DNA of 64,000 bases from the NCBI RefSeq assembly GCF_020283565.1, contig NC_060063.1:35364635-35428634 (forward strand). The letters are read 5' to 3'. The stretch is from Trifolium pratense. Taxonomy: Eukaryota; Streptophyta; Magnoliopsida; Fabales; Fabaceae. Positions within the stretch are counted from its first letter, which is position 1, and every line of letters begins with the position of its first letter. Below, in pieces: positions 11,259 to 23,694 of this stretch. The translations under genes and the position numbers were made by a program. The notes under the pieces are model-generated. The model had not been told where the DNA came from and made no database searches. It worked only from the letters and a program-made list of their open reading frames with translations.

Positions 11259-13187
11259 TGTAACACCCGAACCCATTATTTAAGTAATTCTACCTTTATT
11301 AAATCTTTTTCAAAATACGCAACGGAAAATTGTAATTTAATTTATAGAATATTAGTTCTAGGTATTATACTCCTCTTTACAAAATAATACTAACATGATT
11401 ATTTAATAAAAACTCGTTTTATACAATATAAATTCCCTTATAAAAGATACATTTTTCCAATCTAAATACATGAGTCATGAATGACTCTATATACTATATA
11501 CAACCCCTTTTCCCGTGTCACAATCAGAGCGAAGCTTCACCGATGACTCGACATCGAATACCACAAAATCCTGTAAAATCTGGACCCCCAACGGTCCAAC
11601 ACATAACACATAAAAGAGAGTTAGATCACATAATCAAAATACAAGTGCAAGTAAAAGGGTACTTAAACACTTCTTCTATAATCATGCATATATCATACAT
11701 TCATCCATATCCATCAACAATCTACCATTCAATTATAAGTACATAAACACATATAATCGAATACTCACACAATCAATTATCACAATTATCCAAGTATGTG
11801 TCACATATCACTTATCACATAAATGTACACATATCCTAATGCATTCTAATGCGTCAACTTCATGCAATGTCACCCTAGACATATCTAATGCATGTGGTAC
11901 CGTTTCGTCTTTATTAGAGTATCTCACCTCTAATATTCGTCTTTATCGGATAAATATAATCCGATATCCGTCTTTATTGGAATATCCAATATACAACAAC
12001 AAAATTCATGAATGCATGTATATGTTTTTCATGAATTCACCAACAATTATTTAGCATAAAGCTCGTCATTTACTATGTGGAACACTATCCAACATACGTC
12101 ATTATTAAGATTAACAAAACCTTAATATTCGTCATTTACAACATCATACATGATTAACAATCGTTATAAGCATCAACAAGCATCAACAATCATGTAAGAA
12201 TACCATTATCATGAAGAATAAGACACTGATTTGAAACTACATGCAAAGGAAGATAGCAGATGAAAAATTTGTGAAATCTGCAGTATTTCCGCCTGGGGCG
12301 GAAATATTTACGCCTGGGGCGGAATATTTACGCCTGAGGCGGAAATGTTTACGCCTGGGGCGGAAAAACTTCTGAAAGACTGGTTGCTCACTGTTCTGCC
12401 GTTTCAGGCGAAAATTATTGCGCCTGGGGCGAAATACTTGCGTTTTCTACACAAAAACGCCCAAAAATCCCATTTTTCATGTTATAAATCCCAAAAGAGT
12501 TTGTATTCAAGCATAACAAACATGGATGAACACAAAAGGACAGTCCATTTCTCAGATCTACATCATAAACATCGAAAAAGTAAAGATTGAACACTTTTTC
12601 ATCAAAACTCTCAAGAACACAAAGTTCTTGAGTTTAATCTTTCATAAACTCGTTTTTTAATCATTAAATCCGTTCATTAATCATGTTAAAAGCATGTTAA
12701 ACATATTAAGAACCTTAGGAACGATTTCCATCAAGAAAATCCGTTCTAAGCTAAAACGAAAATGGGGTGGAGGAAGTTCGGGTGAGGAGAAATCGACATT
12801 CTCCCCTTCCTCGAGTCACCCACGAATATGAAATCTACTCTCTTACTTTAGATCGACGAACTCACTAAGATTGCTCCTCGAATCTCTCCTCCAAGCTTGC
12901 CCTAGCTCTCCTCTTCTCTTCCTTCTCTCTAGCTCTCTCCAAGAACAACAAAAAAGTGAGACTTTCTCTCACTTCAAGGGCTAAATAGCGCCCCCCCTTC
13001 ACAAGTCCACAAGGCCCAATGGGCCTCAAGCCCAATTGGCTTGGCCCAATAACACGTTAACTCTTACTACTCGCTTAATAACTAAAGTACTCGATAAATA
13101 ACTCAAGTTATTAACTTAATTAAAATTCTACGTTAATAAAATATTTTAACACATAAAAATTAATAATTTGAAAATTGGGTCGTTACA
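11259..13187 (-). repeat. Left LTR (3' LTR) of the non-coding LTR element
   Basis: Starts TGTAACACCC and ends GGGTCGTTACA. It is 25 bp longer than the right LTR because of an extra segment near 11470-11494 (around CATGAGTCATGAATGACTC). It contains a cluster of imperfect palindromes at 12286-12366. Confidence 0.93.
12286..12366. repeat. GCCTGGGGCGGAAA palindrome cluster in the left LTR
   Basis: Four consecutive units, about 20 bases apart, of CCGCCTGGGGCGG-type imperfect palindromes separated by AAATATTTA. A related pair (GCGCCTGGGGCG) follows near 12419-12432. The same cluster is in the right LTR at 17756-17836. These are GC islands in AT-rich DNA and may be regulatory sites of the LTR or stem-loops in its RNA. 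Confidence 0.8.
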
Positions 13188-13215
13188 ACTCTCCCCCACT
13201 TAAAGAGATTTTCGC
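13173..13215 (-). other. Polypurine tract next to the left LTR
   Basis: On the minus strand the bases just before the 3' LTR read AAGTGGGGGAGAGT (13188-13201). This is the purine tract that primes second-strand synthesis, and it fixes the orientation of the element. Confidence 0.8.
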
Positions 13216-16200
13216 CCTCGAAAATTACGCTACTAAAACAACTCCGGATAACTCCTGTATCCGACCTTCCAACGAAACGTTCAAAACACTACACATTACC
13301 AAGTTTGACAAAATTAGTTTATCCCATCCAACACAATTTTTGTCTATTTATCAACAAGAGATCAAGGACGGTCAGTTCCTCAATTTGTCGATAAATATTC
13401 AACAATTATGATATCGGCACAAACCATTCTTATCAAACCGCTAAAACATCCACTTCGTACGAAACATCCATAAACTCACATTCTACGGTACGTATAATGC
13501 TACCCACAACAAGTACAACTAATCGAACACACTCTGAAAGATACTCCCGTGGAATACTCCACAACTCCACAAATCCTATAAGTCTCTGATTCCCTCATGA
13601 GTCACTTAACCGTGTTACATCACTTATTCATATTCGAATCTTATTCCAACTTATCACTCGATATTTCAATTCCAACAATCACTTGATGACCAACATTCTC
13701 AAACTTCATTGACACATGTTAAAAAACTACCGTCTCTAACGGTCAAATTCCTTTTCTCACATATCTCCAATCATTGAGTCGAATCCAATACGGCTATTTC
13801 GTTCCCGAGTAATCTCTCATCCAACCTTTGCATTCCTTAACGCAACCATTTCCTAATACCACTCCTCATTAATTCCTTAGTAATTCGCTACTTCAAAATT
13901 ATACCACCGCCTAAAATTGGTTCTCCAACAATCATCACTTCTATCTCATTGGTTCCAAAACGACATCTTCAATTCGCCCACAAATCATCTTGCATTGCAA
14001 CAAGCATACTATTCTCTGTTTATTCACCCATCGGTTTCTTATTCACCTCCGACCTCTACCAATCATCATCTCTCTATGGATAGATATCTTTAAACTCCTC
14101 CTTAGTACATTCGATCCCAAAATCAAACTCTTGAATTAAATCTACAAGCTCCAAATATTCGCCATACGATCTAATTCTAATATGACATCTCTAGAAAATT
14201 TATAAAATTCTCGTCCAAAAAAAATACATTTTAAGTTATAAACCAAGTCACTACCGCTCATCCATGATGAAACAATCTAAAATCCTTTACTTCATTGTCA
14301 CCGATTACGACCATACTACATCAACATCCACGATGCATCTAACAAAACTAGTCTCTACCAACTCTTCCATTCCATGAATTCAATTTCCTAGTAAACACTT
14401 ACTCACTCTTATCTTGTGGGCACTACAAAATGCTCTCCAACACTTACCTTAGGCATCGTCTTCAACTCCTTACTATATGTGCTCAAACACAACATCTACT
14501 CATATGTGCGGTAATCCTTTTTCGCAAACTCCCACCTAACACAAGTCACTTCCAACATGCCTTCCTATTACTCATTCTCACCACGTTCTTCAACGGCTAA
14601 CTTTCTTATTTCTAATCATTCTAAGACGTTACTACTCACTTAGCTTCATCTAAACCTCCAAGACTCTACGTTCTCATTCAACATGCGACACTAATTGTCC
14701 GGTCATTATCCAAATCCAATTATTCTCTCTTCGATTAGTCTCTCACAAAATCCTTCGAATCGTTATCCTACCTCCATCTTCGAATAAACTCGACTACTTA
14801 TACAACTCTTACTTCCAACGATTCAACAAGCATACCAATCCTATTATGATATTTCTCAATTCCATTCTCATCTACTTTAAAACCTACTTCCTTTAATTTC
14901 CTCAATTAATTAATATCAACGGTTCACTGGTCTTCACATCTATATCTCTAGCTTCTCAAACTTCTTCCAGAAATCACTTCACAGACTAAACTTAGAATTC
15001 CAAATTGTTCAACCAATTCAACCTACTACCATATGCACGACTCACGTAAAACTTCTTACTTGAACATCCGCTACAACATCCGATCCACTTGGATGACAAC
15101 TTACTTCAAAATCATCACCTCTCAAGAATCCTAATCACTCCCTCTTCTTCCTATTCGACTCCTTCCGATCAAACAGGTATTTCAACCTTGGTCCACAAAA
15201 ATGATGCCTTCATACTTTTAGTGCAACACACAATCTCCAACCGTTCTGAATACTCTTCATCTCACTTAACCAATCTCACTAACGCCCACGACGAAACACT
15301 TGGTCCGACAACTTCTCTTCTAGTAGTTTCTCACAACTTGTTGCTCCCATTCATTCCACTTCGAACAACGTCACCACTTCCTGAATATTCCGCTTCAAGA
15401 ACATCTCTACTCATCTCATCTTCTCACGTTCGAAACATCTCGGAGGGACATAACCTTCTCCCCCACTTATCTCAAACCCACCTACACTCTTCCACTATAA
15501 CTTCTGGTGCTCACACCTAACGGTTCTATCGTCTCTAAACATATTCTTCCTAAGAAGAAACTAGTATCGACATCGTTTACACGCATGTCGCATACAAGGG
15601 ACAAAACCTAACCCACGATACCTAAACACTCACACAAAATCATGCAAGCATCCAAGTAACCTATACTTCCCTCACTTCTCAAAGTTAGGAAATCAAACAA
15701 CACAAGAGAAATGATCATTGCATAGCAATAATTCATATTCACATTTATTCTAGTCCTAACAAACACAAGAAGGCAAGAATTTCACATCCAATCAACTTAG
15801 GATACAACATCAACAAAATAAAATTTCTTGTCTGGCTCCCTCGCTTAGCAAAAGCTAGCGAGCTCCCGGCGAGACAAGTCAAAAACATTCACAGGATTTA
15901 GCAAGACTTAGCGAGACTCAGCGAGGTTCATTTTTCACCTAGCGAGCACATCCAAAAATCTGGGTGCTCTGCTACGGTTTTGAACTTACGCTCACTAAAC
16001 TCTCGTTTTCTCGACTCACTAATCCACAAAATCCAAAACATCAAGCATATAACATCTTTATATACTTGAAAGTAAAACTAGAATCATGCATCAATAATCA
16101 CAACATAGAATTATGAGATCTTCATGTTTTTACTCATAAAACGCATGACAATTCGAGTTCCTAGTAATCATCTAGCACATGTTATAAACAAACATATAAC

Positions 16201-16732
16201 AACACACACTAGGATCCACTAACATCCTACTCTTCTCACTTTCATGAAAAATTTTAGTTTTCACTTAAAAGAAAATAATTTTATATTTTCACCAAAATCT
16301 TCATCATCAAGAAATAATATTAGTTTTTAAAATTATTTCAAATCATTACCACATGCAGTTTTATATCATGCCGGATCGTCACATGCAGTTTTATATCATG
16401 CCGGATTATCACATGCAGTTTTATATCATGCCGGATCGTCAACAATTAGCAAATAAGCATCAATCAATCAAGTTTAAACTACACAAAGGTTAAACTCTAA
16501 GCATATACAACTATTATAAACATAGAAGTATAGCACTCACACCACTACTCAACAAAAGAATGGATCGATTAATCCAATTCACACCACTCATAGTTCCTAA
16601 ATGAACAACATAAGTGATTTCACAAAACAAACACAACAAAATTGTTAGACAAACACGACTGACACACAATACTCACTTGGTCTGACTGCACAGACATGCT
16701 CTGATCGACACATAACCCACACAGTCCGAAGA
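13202..16732. other. Interior of the non-coding LTR element
   Basis: About 3.5 kb with no recognisable retroelement protein on either strand. The plus strand is markedly pyrimidine and A rich (many CTCATC/CACTTC words). The longest frame (plus, 15089-15520) is a Ser/Thr/Leu-rich translation of this composition. A TAGCGAG-rich segment occurs at about 15845-15955. The first bases after the purine tract keep a TTTCGAGGGCGAAAAT word (minus strand) like the end of gypsy polyprotein genes, a possible vestige of a coding ancestor. Confidence 0.7.
16351..16440. repeat. 30-bp tandem repeat, three units
   Basis: Three head-to-tail copies of a unit starting ACATGCAGTTTTATATCATG and ending GGATCGTC (second copy GGATTATC), in the untranslated part near the 5' end of the LTR element. 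Confidence 0.95.
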
Positions 16733-16751
16733 CAACGGGGCTCTGATACCA
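16733..16751 (-). other. Primer binding site (initiator Met tRNA)
   Basis: On the minus strand this reads TGGTATCAGAGC followed by CCCGTTG, two bases inside the 5' LTR. It matches the 3' end of plant initiator-methionine tRNA and shows that the element runs right to left. Confidence 0.92.
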
Positions 16752-16753
16752 AT

Positions 16754-18657
16754 TGTAACACCCGAACCCATTATTTAAGTAATTCTACCTTTATTAAATC
16801 TTTTTCAAAATACGCAACGGAAAATTGTAATTTAATTTATAGAATATTAGTTCTAGGTATTACACTCCTCTTTACAAAATAATACTAACATGATTATTTA
16901 ATAAAAACTCGTTTTATACAATATAAATTCCCTTATAAAAGATACATTTTTCCAATCTAAATACTATATACAACCCCTTTTCCCGTGTCACAATCAGAGC
17001 GGAGCTTCACCGACGACTCGACATCGAATACCACAAAATCCTGTAAAATCTGGACCCCCAACGGTCCAACACATAACACATAAAAGAGAGTTAGATCACA
17101 TAATCAAAATACAAGTGCAAGTAAAAGGGTACTTAACCACTTCTTCTATAATCATGCATATATCATACATTCATCCATATCCATCAACAATCTACCATTC
17201 AATTATAAGTACATAAACACATATAATCGAATACTCACACAATCAATTATCACAATTATCCAAGTATGTGTCACATATCACTTATCACATAAATGTACAC
17301 ATATCCTAATGCATTCTAATGCGTCAACTTCATGCAATGTCACCCTAGACATATCTAATGCATGTGGTACCGTTTCGTCTTTATTAGAGTATCTCACCTC
17401 TAATATTCGTCTTTATCGGATAAATATAATCCGATATCCGTCTTTATTGGAATATCCAATATACAACAACAAAATTCATGAATGCATGTATATGTTTTTC
17501 ATGAATTCACCAACAATTATTTAGCATAAAGCTCGTCATTTACTATGTGGAACACTATCCAACATACGTCATTATTAAGATTAACAAAACCTTAATATTC
17601 GTCATTTACAACATCATACATGATTAACAATCGTTATAAGCATCAACAAGCATCAACAATCATGTAAGAATACCATTATCATGAAGAATAAGACACTGAT
17701 TTGAAACTACATGCAAAGGAAGATAGCAGATGAAAAATTTGTGAAATCTGCAGTATTTCCGCCTGGGGCGGAAATATTTACGCCTGGGGCGGAATATTTA
17801 CGCCTGAGGCGGAAATGTTTACGCCTGGGGCGGAAAAACTTCTGAAAGACTGGTTGCTCACTGTTCTGCCGTTTCAGGCGAAAATTATTGCGCCTGGGGC
17901 GAAATACTTGCGTTTTCTACACAAAAACGCCCAAAAATCCCATTTTTCATGTTATAAATCCCAAAAGAGTTTGTATTCAAGCATAACAAACATGGATGAA
18001 CACAAAAGGACAGTCCATTTCTCAGATCTACATCATAAACATCGAAAAAGTAAAGATTGAACACTTTTTCATCAAAACTCTCAAGAACACAAAGTTCTTG
18101 AGTTTAATCTTTCATAAACTCGTTTTTTAATCATTAAATCCGTTCATTAATCATGTTAAAAGCATGTTAAACATATTAAGAACCTTAGGAACGATTTCCA
18201 TCAAGAAAATCCGTTCTAAGCTAAAACGAAAATGGGGTGGAGGAAGTTCGGGTGAGGAGAAATCGACATTCTCCCCTTCCTCGAGTCACCCACGAATATG
18301 AAATCTACTCTCTTACCTTAGATCGACGAACTCACGAAGATTGCTCCTCGAATCTCTCCTCCAAGCTTGCCCTAGCTCTCCTCTTCTCTTCCTTCTCTCT
18401 AGCTCTCTCCAAGAACAACAAAAAAGTGAGACTTTCTCTCACTTCAAGGGCTAAATAGCGCCCCCCCTTCACAAGTCCACAAGGCCCAATGGGCCTCAAG
18501 CCCAATTGGCTTGGCCCAATAACACGTTAACTCTTACTACTCGCTTAATAACTAAAGTACTCGATAAATAACTCAAGTTATTAACTTAATTAAAATTCTA
18601 CGTTAATAAAATATTTTAACACATAAAAATTAATAATTTGAAAATTGGGTCGTTACA
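16754..18657 (-). repeat. Right LTR (5' LTR) of the non-coding LTR element
   Basis: 1904 bp, TGTAACACCC to GTTACA, almost identical to the left copy. Differences seen include the missing 25-bp segment and single bases near 16861, 17001, 17013, 17136, 18317 and 18335. Confidence 0.93.
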
Positions 18658-20749
18658 GGGTGTGCATTTGTGGGGACTTTAATGTGGTTAAACATGTTGA
18701 TGAACGTCGTTCGTCCAGGGTGGGTCAACGCAGCTTAGATCACATTCCTTTTAATCGCTTTATAGATGATAATAACTTAGTCGATCTACCCTTGATTGGT
18801 CGTAAGTTTACTTGGTTCAAAGGGGATGGTCTTTCGATGAGTCGCCTTGATAGGTTTCTTCTTTCGGAGGGGTGGTGCTTGACTTTTCCCAATTGCAAGC
18901 AGGTGGCCAAATTGAGAGGGTTGTCCGATCATTGTCCTCTAGTTCTTTCGGCGACGGAGGAGGATTGGGGACCCCGTCCGTCTAGGATGCTTAAGTGTTG
19001 GAAAGATGTTCCGGGCTACAAAGTGTTTGTGAGAGAGAAGTGGAATTCGTTCCAGATGGATGGTTGGGGAGGGTTTGTGCTTAAGGAAAAGTTTAAGTTA
19101 ATAAAAGGGGCTCTGAAAGAGTGGCATAAGACTCATGTCCGAAACTTGCCTAGTCGTATTGACTCTTTGAAAGACCGGGTGTCAGTTTTGGATCAAAAGG
19201 GGGAAGAGGAGGACCTGTCAGTAGATGAGATAGCAGAGCTTCACGAGGCGACTAAGGATATTTTCTCGCTATCTAGGCTGCATACCAGCATTAGTTGGCA
19301 ACAGTCTCGTTCGTTATGGCTCAAGGAGGGAGATGCAAACTCTAAGTATTTTCACTCGGTCTTGGCAGGCCGTCGTCGAAGGAATGCTATTTCTGTGATC
19401 CAAGTGGGTGGGAATACTTTAGAGGGAGTGTCCCCTATTCGGCAGGCTATGTTTACTCATTTTGCGGAGCACTTCAGGAAAATCAATGTGGAGAGGCCGG
19501 GGGTGGATAACCTTTTGTTTAAAAGGTTGAACCATTTTGAGGGTAGTAGTCTCACTAAGCCTTTCTCAGAGCTAGAGGTGAAATCTGCTGTGTGGGACTG
19601 TGATAGTTATAAAAGCCTAGGCCTTGACGGGATAAATTTTGGTTTCATCAAGGATTTTTGGGCTGAACTTCGGGGTGATGTTATGCGTTTTATATCTGAT
19701 TTTCATAGGAATGGTAAATTGTCTAAGGGTAACAACTCTACTTTCATCGCTCTGATCCCAAAGGTCGACAGTCCACAACGGCTGAATAACTTTCGACCAA
19801 TTTCGCTGGTTGGCAGCCTGTACAAGATCTTGGCAAAGGTTTTGGCGAATAGGTTGTGTCTCATTATTGGTAGTGTCATTTCAGAGTCTCAAACGGCGTT
19901 TGTAAAGGATCGGCAGATTTTGAACGGTATTCTCATTGCAAATGAGGTAGTAGATGATGCTCGGAAGGCTAAAAAAGAACTCATGCTCTTTAAGGTGGAT
20001 TTTGAGAAAGCCTATGATTCCGTGGATTGGGGTATCTGGATGCGGTTATGGAGAGGATGGCGTTCCCAACTCTTTGGAGGAAGTGGATAAGGGAGTGTGT
20101 GGGCACCGCTACTGCATCTGTTCTTGTTAATGGAAGCCCTACTGATGAATTCCCTCTTGAACGGGGCCTTAGACAAGGAGATCCGTTATCTCCTTTCCTT
20201 TTTTCTTTTGGCTGCTGAGGGTTTGAATATTCTGATGGAGGCTGTGGTGACTCATAACTTTTTTACGGGGTATAGGATTGGGGAGAGTGATTCGACTTCA
20301 GTGTCGCACCTTCAGTTTACTGATGATACCCTTCTGCTAGGGGAGAAAAGTTGGGCTAATGTTCGGGCTTTACGGGCTACTTTGGTGTTGTTTGAGAATA
20401 TGTCTGGTTTGAAGGTGAATTTCAATAAGAGTATGTTGGTAGGGGTGAATATCCTTGTCTCCTGGTTAGGCGAGGCTGCGGCTGCACTGAGTTGTAAAGT
20501 GGGAAATATTCCTTTCCTTTATCTGGGTCTTCCTATTGGGGGTGATTCGAGGCGTCTGATTTTCTGGGAACCCGTGTTGGCTCGTTTAAAGAATAGATTA
20601 TCTGGTTGGAAGAGTCGTTTTCTTTCTTTTGGTGGTCGTCTGGTTCTACTTAAGTCTGTCTTAACCTCTCTACCTGTCTATGCTCTATCCTTCTTCAAAG
20701 CTCCTTCAAGTATCATTTCCTCTATTGAATCTCTTTTAATTAATTAAAT

Positions 20750-20780
<31 letters not shown>

Positions 20781-21920
20781 GGTGTGTGAGGATTTTAGGA
20801 AAATCGCTTGGGTAAATTGGAAAACTATTTGTTTGCGTAAGGAGTATGGAGGTTTGGGGGTTAGGCAGTTGAGGGAGTTTAATTTGGCTCTTTTAGGTAA
20901 ATGGTGTTGGAGGTTGTTAGTGGATAGAGAAGGGTTGTGGTTTAGAGTGTTGGCGGCTCGGTATGGAGTAGAGGGAGGGAGATTACGAGATGGAGGGAGG
21001 CGTGGATCGTTGTGGTGGTGAGAGATAGCGAGTATTAGGGAGGGTGGTGGTGAGTCAGGTGGTAGGTGGTTTGGTGACCATGTTGTTAGGAGGGTGGGAG
21101 ATGGGTCCGATACTCTTTTTTGGACAGATCCTTGGTTGGATGGGACTCCTCTTTGTGAGCGGTTTGGGCGCTTGTTTGCATTGGTAGAGACCAAATCGCA
21201 TACGGTGGCTGAGATGTTCTCTTTAGGGTGGGGGTTGGATGGGGCGGCGTGGGTGTGGAGGAGGCAGTTGAGGGCATGGGAGGAGGAGTTATTGGGGGAG
21301 TGTCAGTCTTTACTCTCTGTCATTTCTTTACAGGTACAATCTTCGGATAGGTGGCAGTGGCAGCCAGACCCTGATACAGGCTACACTGTCCGGGGCGCTT
21401 ATCAGCTTCTGACTACTATGGATTCAATTATTGTGGATGATGCGGAGCATCTCATTTGACATCCTCAGGTTCCCTTGAAGGTTTCCATTTTTGCGTGGCG
21501 TTTATTGCGTGACAGGTTACCTACAAAGTCAAACCTTGTTACCCGAGACATCTTATCTTCTGCAGCTCATCATTGTGTTTCTGGTTGTGGGGCGGCCGAG
21601 TCGACCCACCATTTATTCATCTTTTGCAGTACTTTTGGTTCTATTTGGGATTTAGTTCGCTCTTGGATTGGCATTTCATCGACGGGTTTCACTTCTATCC
21701 GGGATCATTTTGTTCAGTTTACTTTATCAATTGGTGGATCTAGAGCACGTCGGTCTTTTTTGCAACTCATTTGGCTTGCAAGTGTATGGGTTGTGTGGAC
21801 GGAAAGAAATCATAGATTGTTTAGAGGCTCAACTAGAACTCCTCATCAGATGTTGGACAAGATCAAGCTCTTTTCTTATAGGTGGTGGTCTAGTCCTTTG
21901 CTATGTTTGGGCCTTATATG
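18658..21920 (+). pseudogene. LINE ORF2, rest of endonuclease, reverse transcriptase, zf-RVT
   Basis: Continues the endonuclease (GDFN block; LSDHCPL near 18925, the His-containing last block). It then enters reverse transcriptase: FIALIPK near 19744, FRPISL near 19793, AFVKDRQI near 19900, DFEKAYDSVDW near 20000 and GLRQGDPLSPFLF near 20165. The catalytic block reads FTDDT near 20317 (the family usually has FADDT). The frame shifts near 20030 and 20200. A T/G homopolymer interrupts it at 20749-20781, and stops occur near 21020 and 21457. The distal part has WTDPWL (near 21122) and a C-terminal Cys/His region with CSTFGSIW and WWVWTERN-like words typical of zf-RVT. Clearly non-functional. Confidence 0.88.
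20749..20781 (+). repeat. T-run followed by about 22 Gs inside LINE ORF2
   Basis: About ten Ts run directly into about 22 Gs. At this position plant L1 proteins usually have a short FxWGG motif before the CEDxRKIxW block, which does follow here. The homopolymer looks like an expansion of that TTTTGGGG word, or a sequencing or assembly artefact. Confidence 0.8.
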
Positions 21921-22055
21921 ATTGCTTGTATTTCTTTCTGTGACTATTTGTAGACTTTGATAGTCTATCTTAGCACATCTTGTGCTGAGAAGATTGCTTT
22001 TGTTAATATGTATATATATCATTTTGGCTTGTTTAAAAAAAAAGAAAAAGAAAAA

Positions 22056-22792
22056 AGAATTAAAATTTTAATTGAATTTATTTATTTTAAAAATCTTGCA
22101 AGGAAATATAGGAGTATTTATTTACTTTTTATTTTTTTTGAAAGCAGAGTATTTATTTACTTAAACAGGAATATGATTCATTGTTTCGGGAATAATATTT
22201 CTAGAATTATATTTTAGTACATGGAAACTGTTTATATATTTTTTTACATTTTCTAATTAATATTTTATATTTTTTCTATTACGGTTCACGATAGTTCATT
22301 TTTTGAGTTATTTTTATCATGTTAAGATGAACGCAAATATTTAAAAATGCTTTTGCAAAAGGATCATAAAAATCTCGATGTTTTGATTTTGGTAAAATTA
22401 TTATTGATTTTTTTTTTTTTAAGTAAAAAAATAAATTCATTCAAATGGGTATATCTAAATTAATAGCATAAAAAGCCATAATCAATTTTACAAATAATGT
22501 GATAAAATAAAAATAAAAATAATTGAAATGCCCATGTTTTCGGATCTACATTGCTGGCGATTTAGTCATCAATCGAGGTGCTAGAGATGGTGGATAGAAT
22601 TAAGCTTGTTTCCTGAAAATGACCTTTGACAAAAAAAGATTGGCACACCATATTTGTTTTATGAATGGTGTGCGGATCCTATTGATTGTATAACTAGGTA
22701 GTTTTTAGTATACTTTTTTGGATTGGATGAAGTACTAATTGTATTTTTTCTTTAGAAGTGAATAGAGTACCACTTGTACTTTTTCCAATTCG

Positions 22793-22794
<2 letters not shown>
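22056..22794. other. AT-rich intergenic DNA after the LINE
   Basis: No gene or mobile-element terminus recognised. It lies between the LINE poly(A) tail and the TA microsatellite. Confidence 0.5.

Positions 22795-22877
<83 letters not shown>
22795..22877. repeat. (TA)n microsatellite
   Basis: About 41 uninterrupted TA units. The apparent Tyr-Ile repeat reading frame across it is an artefact of the repeat. The foldback MITE at 22875 begins at its right edge. Confidence 0.97.
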
Positions 22878-22880
<3 letters not shown>

Positions 22881-23274
22881 GAGGAATCCGTTGACTCCAG
22901 GAGTAAGTCTCAATTGACTTACTCTGCTTAATAACTCGATATTAGCATTATATTTTTTCAATCCAACCGTTGAATTCAAAGATCTCATTGAGTAGATCAA
23001 CTCCACAAATTTTTATAAAAATTCAATAAATGTAGTTATGTATTCAGACTATTAAAATTCAACGATTTTTTAAAAAGTTTATCGTACGTTCAATTGAAGT
23101 TATCAGAAAAGTATCAAACGGTTTTATATTTTTATAATTTTTTTGGAGTTGATCTACTCATTGAGATTTTTGAATTCAACGGTTGGATTGAAGAAATATA
23201 ATGTCGATATCGAGTTATTAAGCGGAGTAAGTCAATAAAGACTTACTCCTGGAGTCGACGGATCCCTCGTCATA
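22875..23274. mobile_element. Foldback MITE with ~130-bp inverted arms
   Basis: Left and right arms are inverted copies of each other over roughly 130 bases. Shared words are CCGT(T/C)GACTCCAGGAGTAAG, TTAATAACTCGATAT, CAATCCAACCGTTGAATTC and GAGTAGATCAACTCC. The middle is about 130 bp of AT-rich DNA. It is non-coding. The superfamily is unclear because the target duplication is hidden by the adjoining TA repeat. Confidence 0.85.
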
Positions 23275-23694
23275 AATCAATATTTAAATAATAAATAACT
23301 TAATTATACTTATTTTGAATTCACTTTCACTCAATATTGAGACCCAAAATATAACACATCAAATACAATTGGATGTGATGATATTATTATTTGATTAAAT
23401 ATTCTTAATTATTAACATTCAGGAAGAAAATCAACATGGTTTAGAAAACCAAACCAATATTCTTACCTTTCAATCCACAAACGATACAACATGAACATGA
23501 GTGTGTATTTGAAGTGGTTTCACATCTACAACGGCGAGCTTGGGCTCCTGAAAACCGTACATTGAATTCGGTATTACAATCGCAGGACAAAATTTTATGT
23601 TTTGACCTACACAAACAACAAAATTAATAACAAAATATATCGCCAAAACATCTTACAAAGTTATTTTAATAATTAATAATAGAAAATGTTAAAC
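23275..23694. other. Intergenic DNA, no gene recognised
   Basis: A somewhat GC-richer patch at 23480-23600 (minus strand) reads as a short Cys/Arg-rich peptide but has no recognised domain, start or splice context. Confidence 0.4.

Larger units (their letters stand above)
11259..18657 (-). mobile_element. Non-coding LTR retrotransposon (LARD-like), nested in the LINE
   Basis: The element is 7399 bp, bounded by TG...CA ends and a perfect 5-bp duplication GGGTG (11254-11258 and 18658-18662). Its two LTRs are 1929 and 1904 bp and nearly identical. Orientation is minus: the initiator-Met primer site lies beside the right LTR and the purine tract beside the left LTR. The 3.57-kb interior has no frame longer than about 140 codons and none of the gag, protease, RT or integrase motifs. 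It must therefore be mobilised in trans, like LARD elements. I saw about seven substitutions and one 25-bp indel between the LTRs, implying a recent insertion. The TGTAACGACCC-type terminus suggests a Ty3/gypsy relative. Confidence 0.9.
10463..22055 (+). mobile_element. L1-type LINE, 5'-truncated, interrupted by an LTR element
   Basis: A non-LTR retrotransposon on the plus strand. In order: the tail of ORF1, an apurinic endonuclease domain, reverse transcriptase and a C-terminal zinc-binding zf-RVT-like region, ending in an A-rich tail (about 22036-22055). It is split at 11258/18658 by an LTR element that left a GGGTG duplication; removing that element closes the reading frame exactly. The 5' end is uncertain. 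GAAAAGAAAAAAGAA-type sequence just before it (about 10448-10462) resembles the sequence in the 3' tail and may be the target duplication. Frameshifts and stops show it is dead. Confidence 0.85.

Noticed and set aside
11839..12590. Two short open frames repeated identically at 17309-18060
   Set aside because: They lie inside the LTRs of the coding-free element. Identity follows from the LTRs, not from protein conservation.
15089..15520. 143-codon Ser/Thr-rich plus-strand frame
   Set aside because: Antisense to the LTR element and explained by pyrimidine-rich composition; no domain recognised.
22794..23006. Open frame with a Tyr-Ile repeat
   Set aside because: Direct translation of the (TA)n microsatellite and MITE arm.
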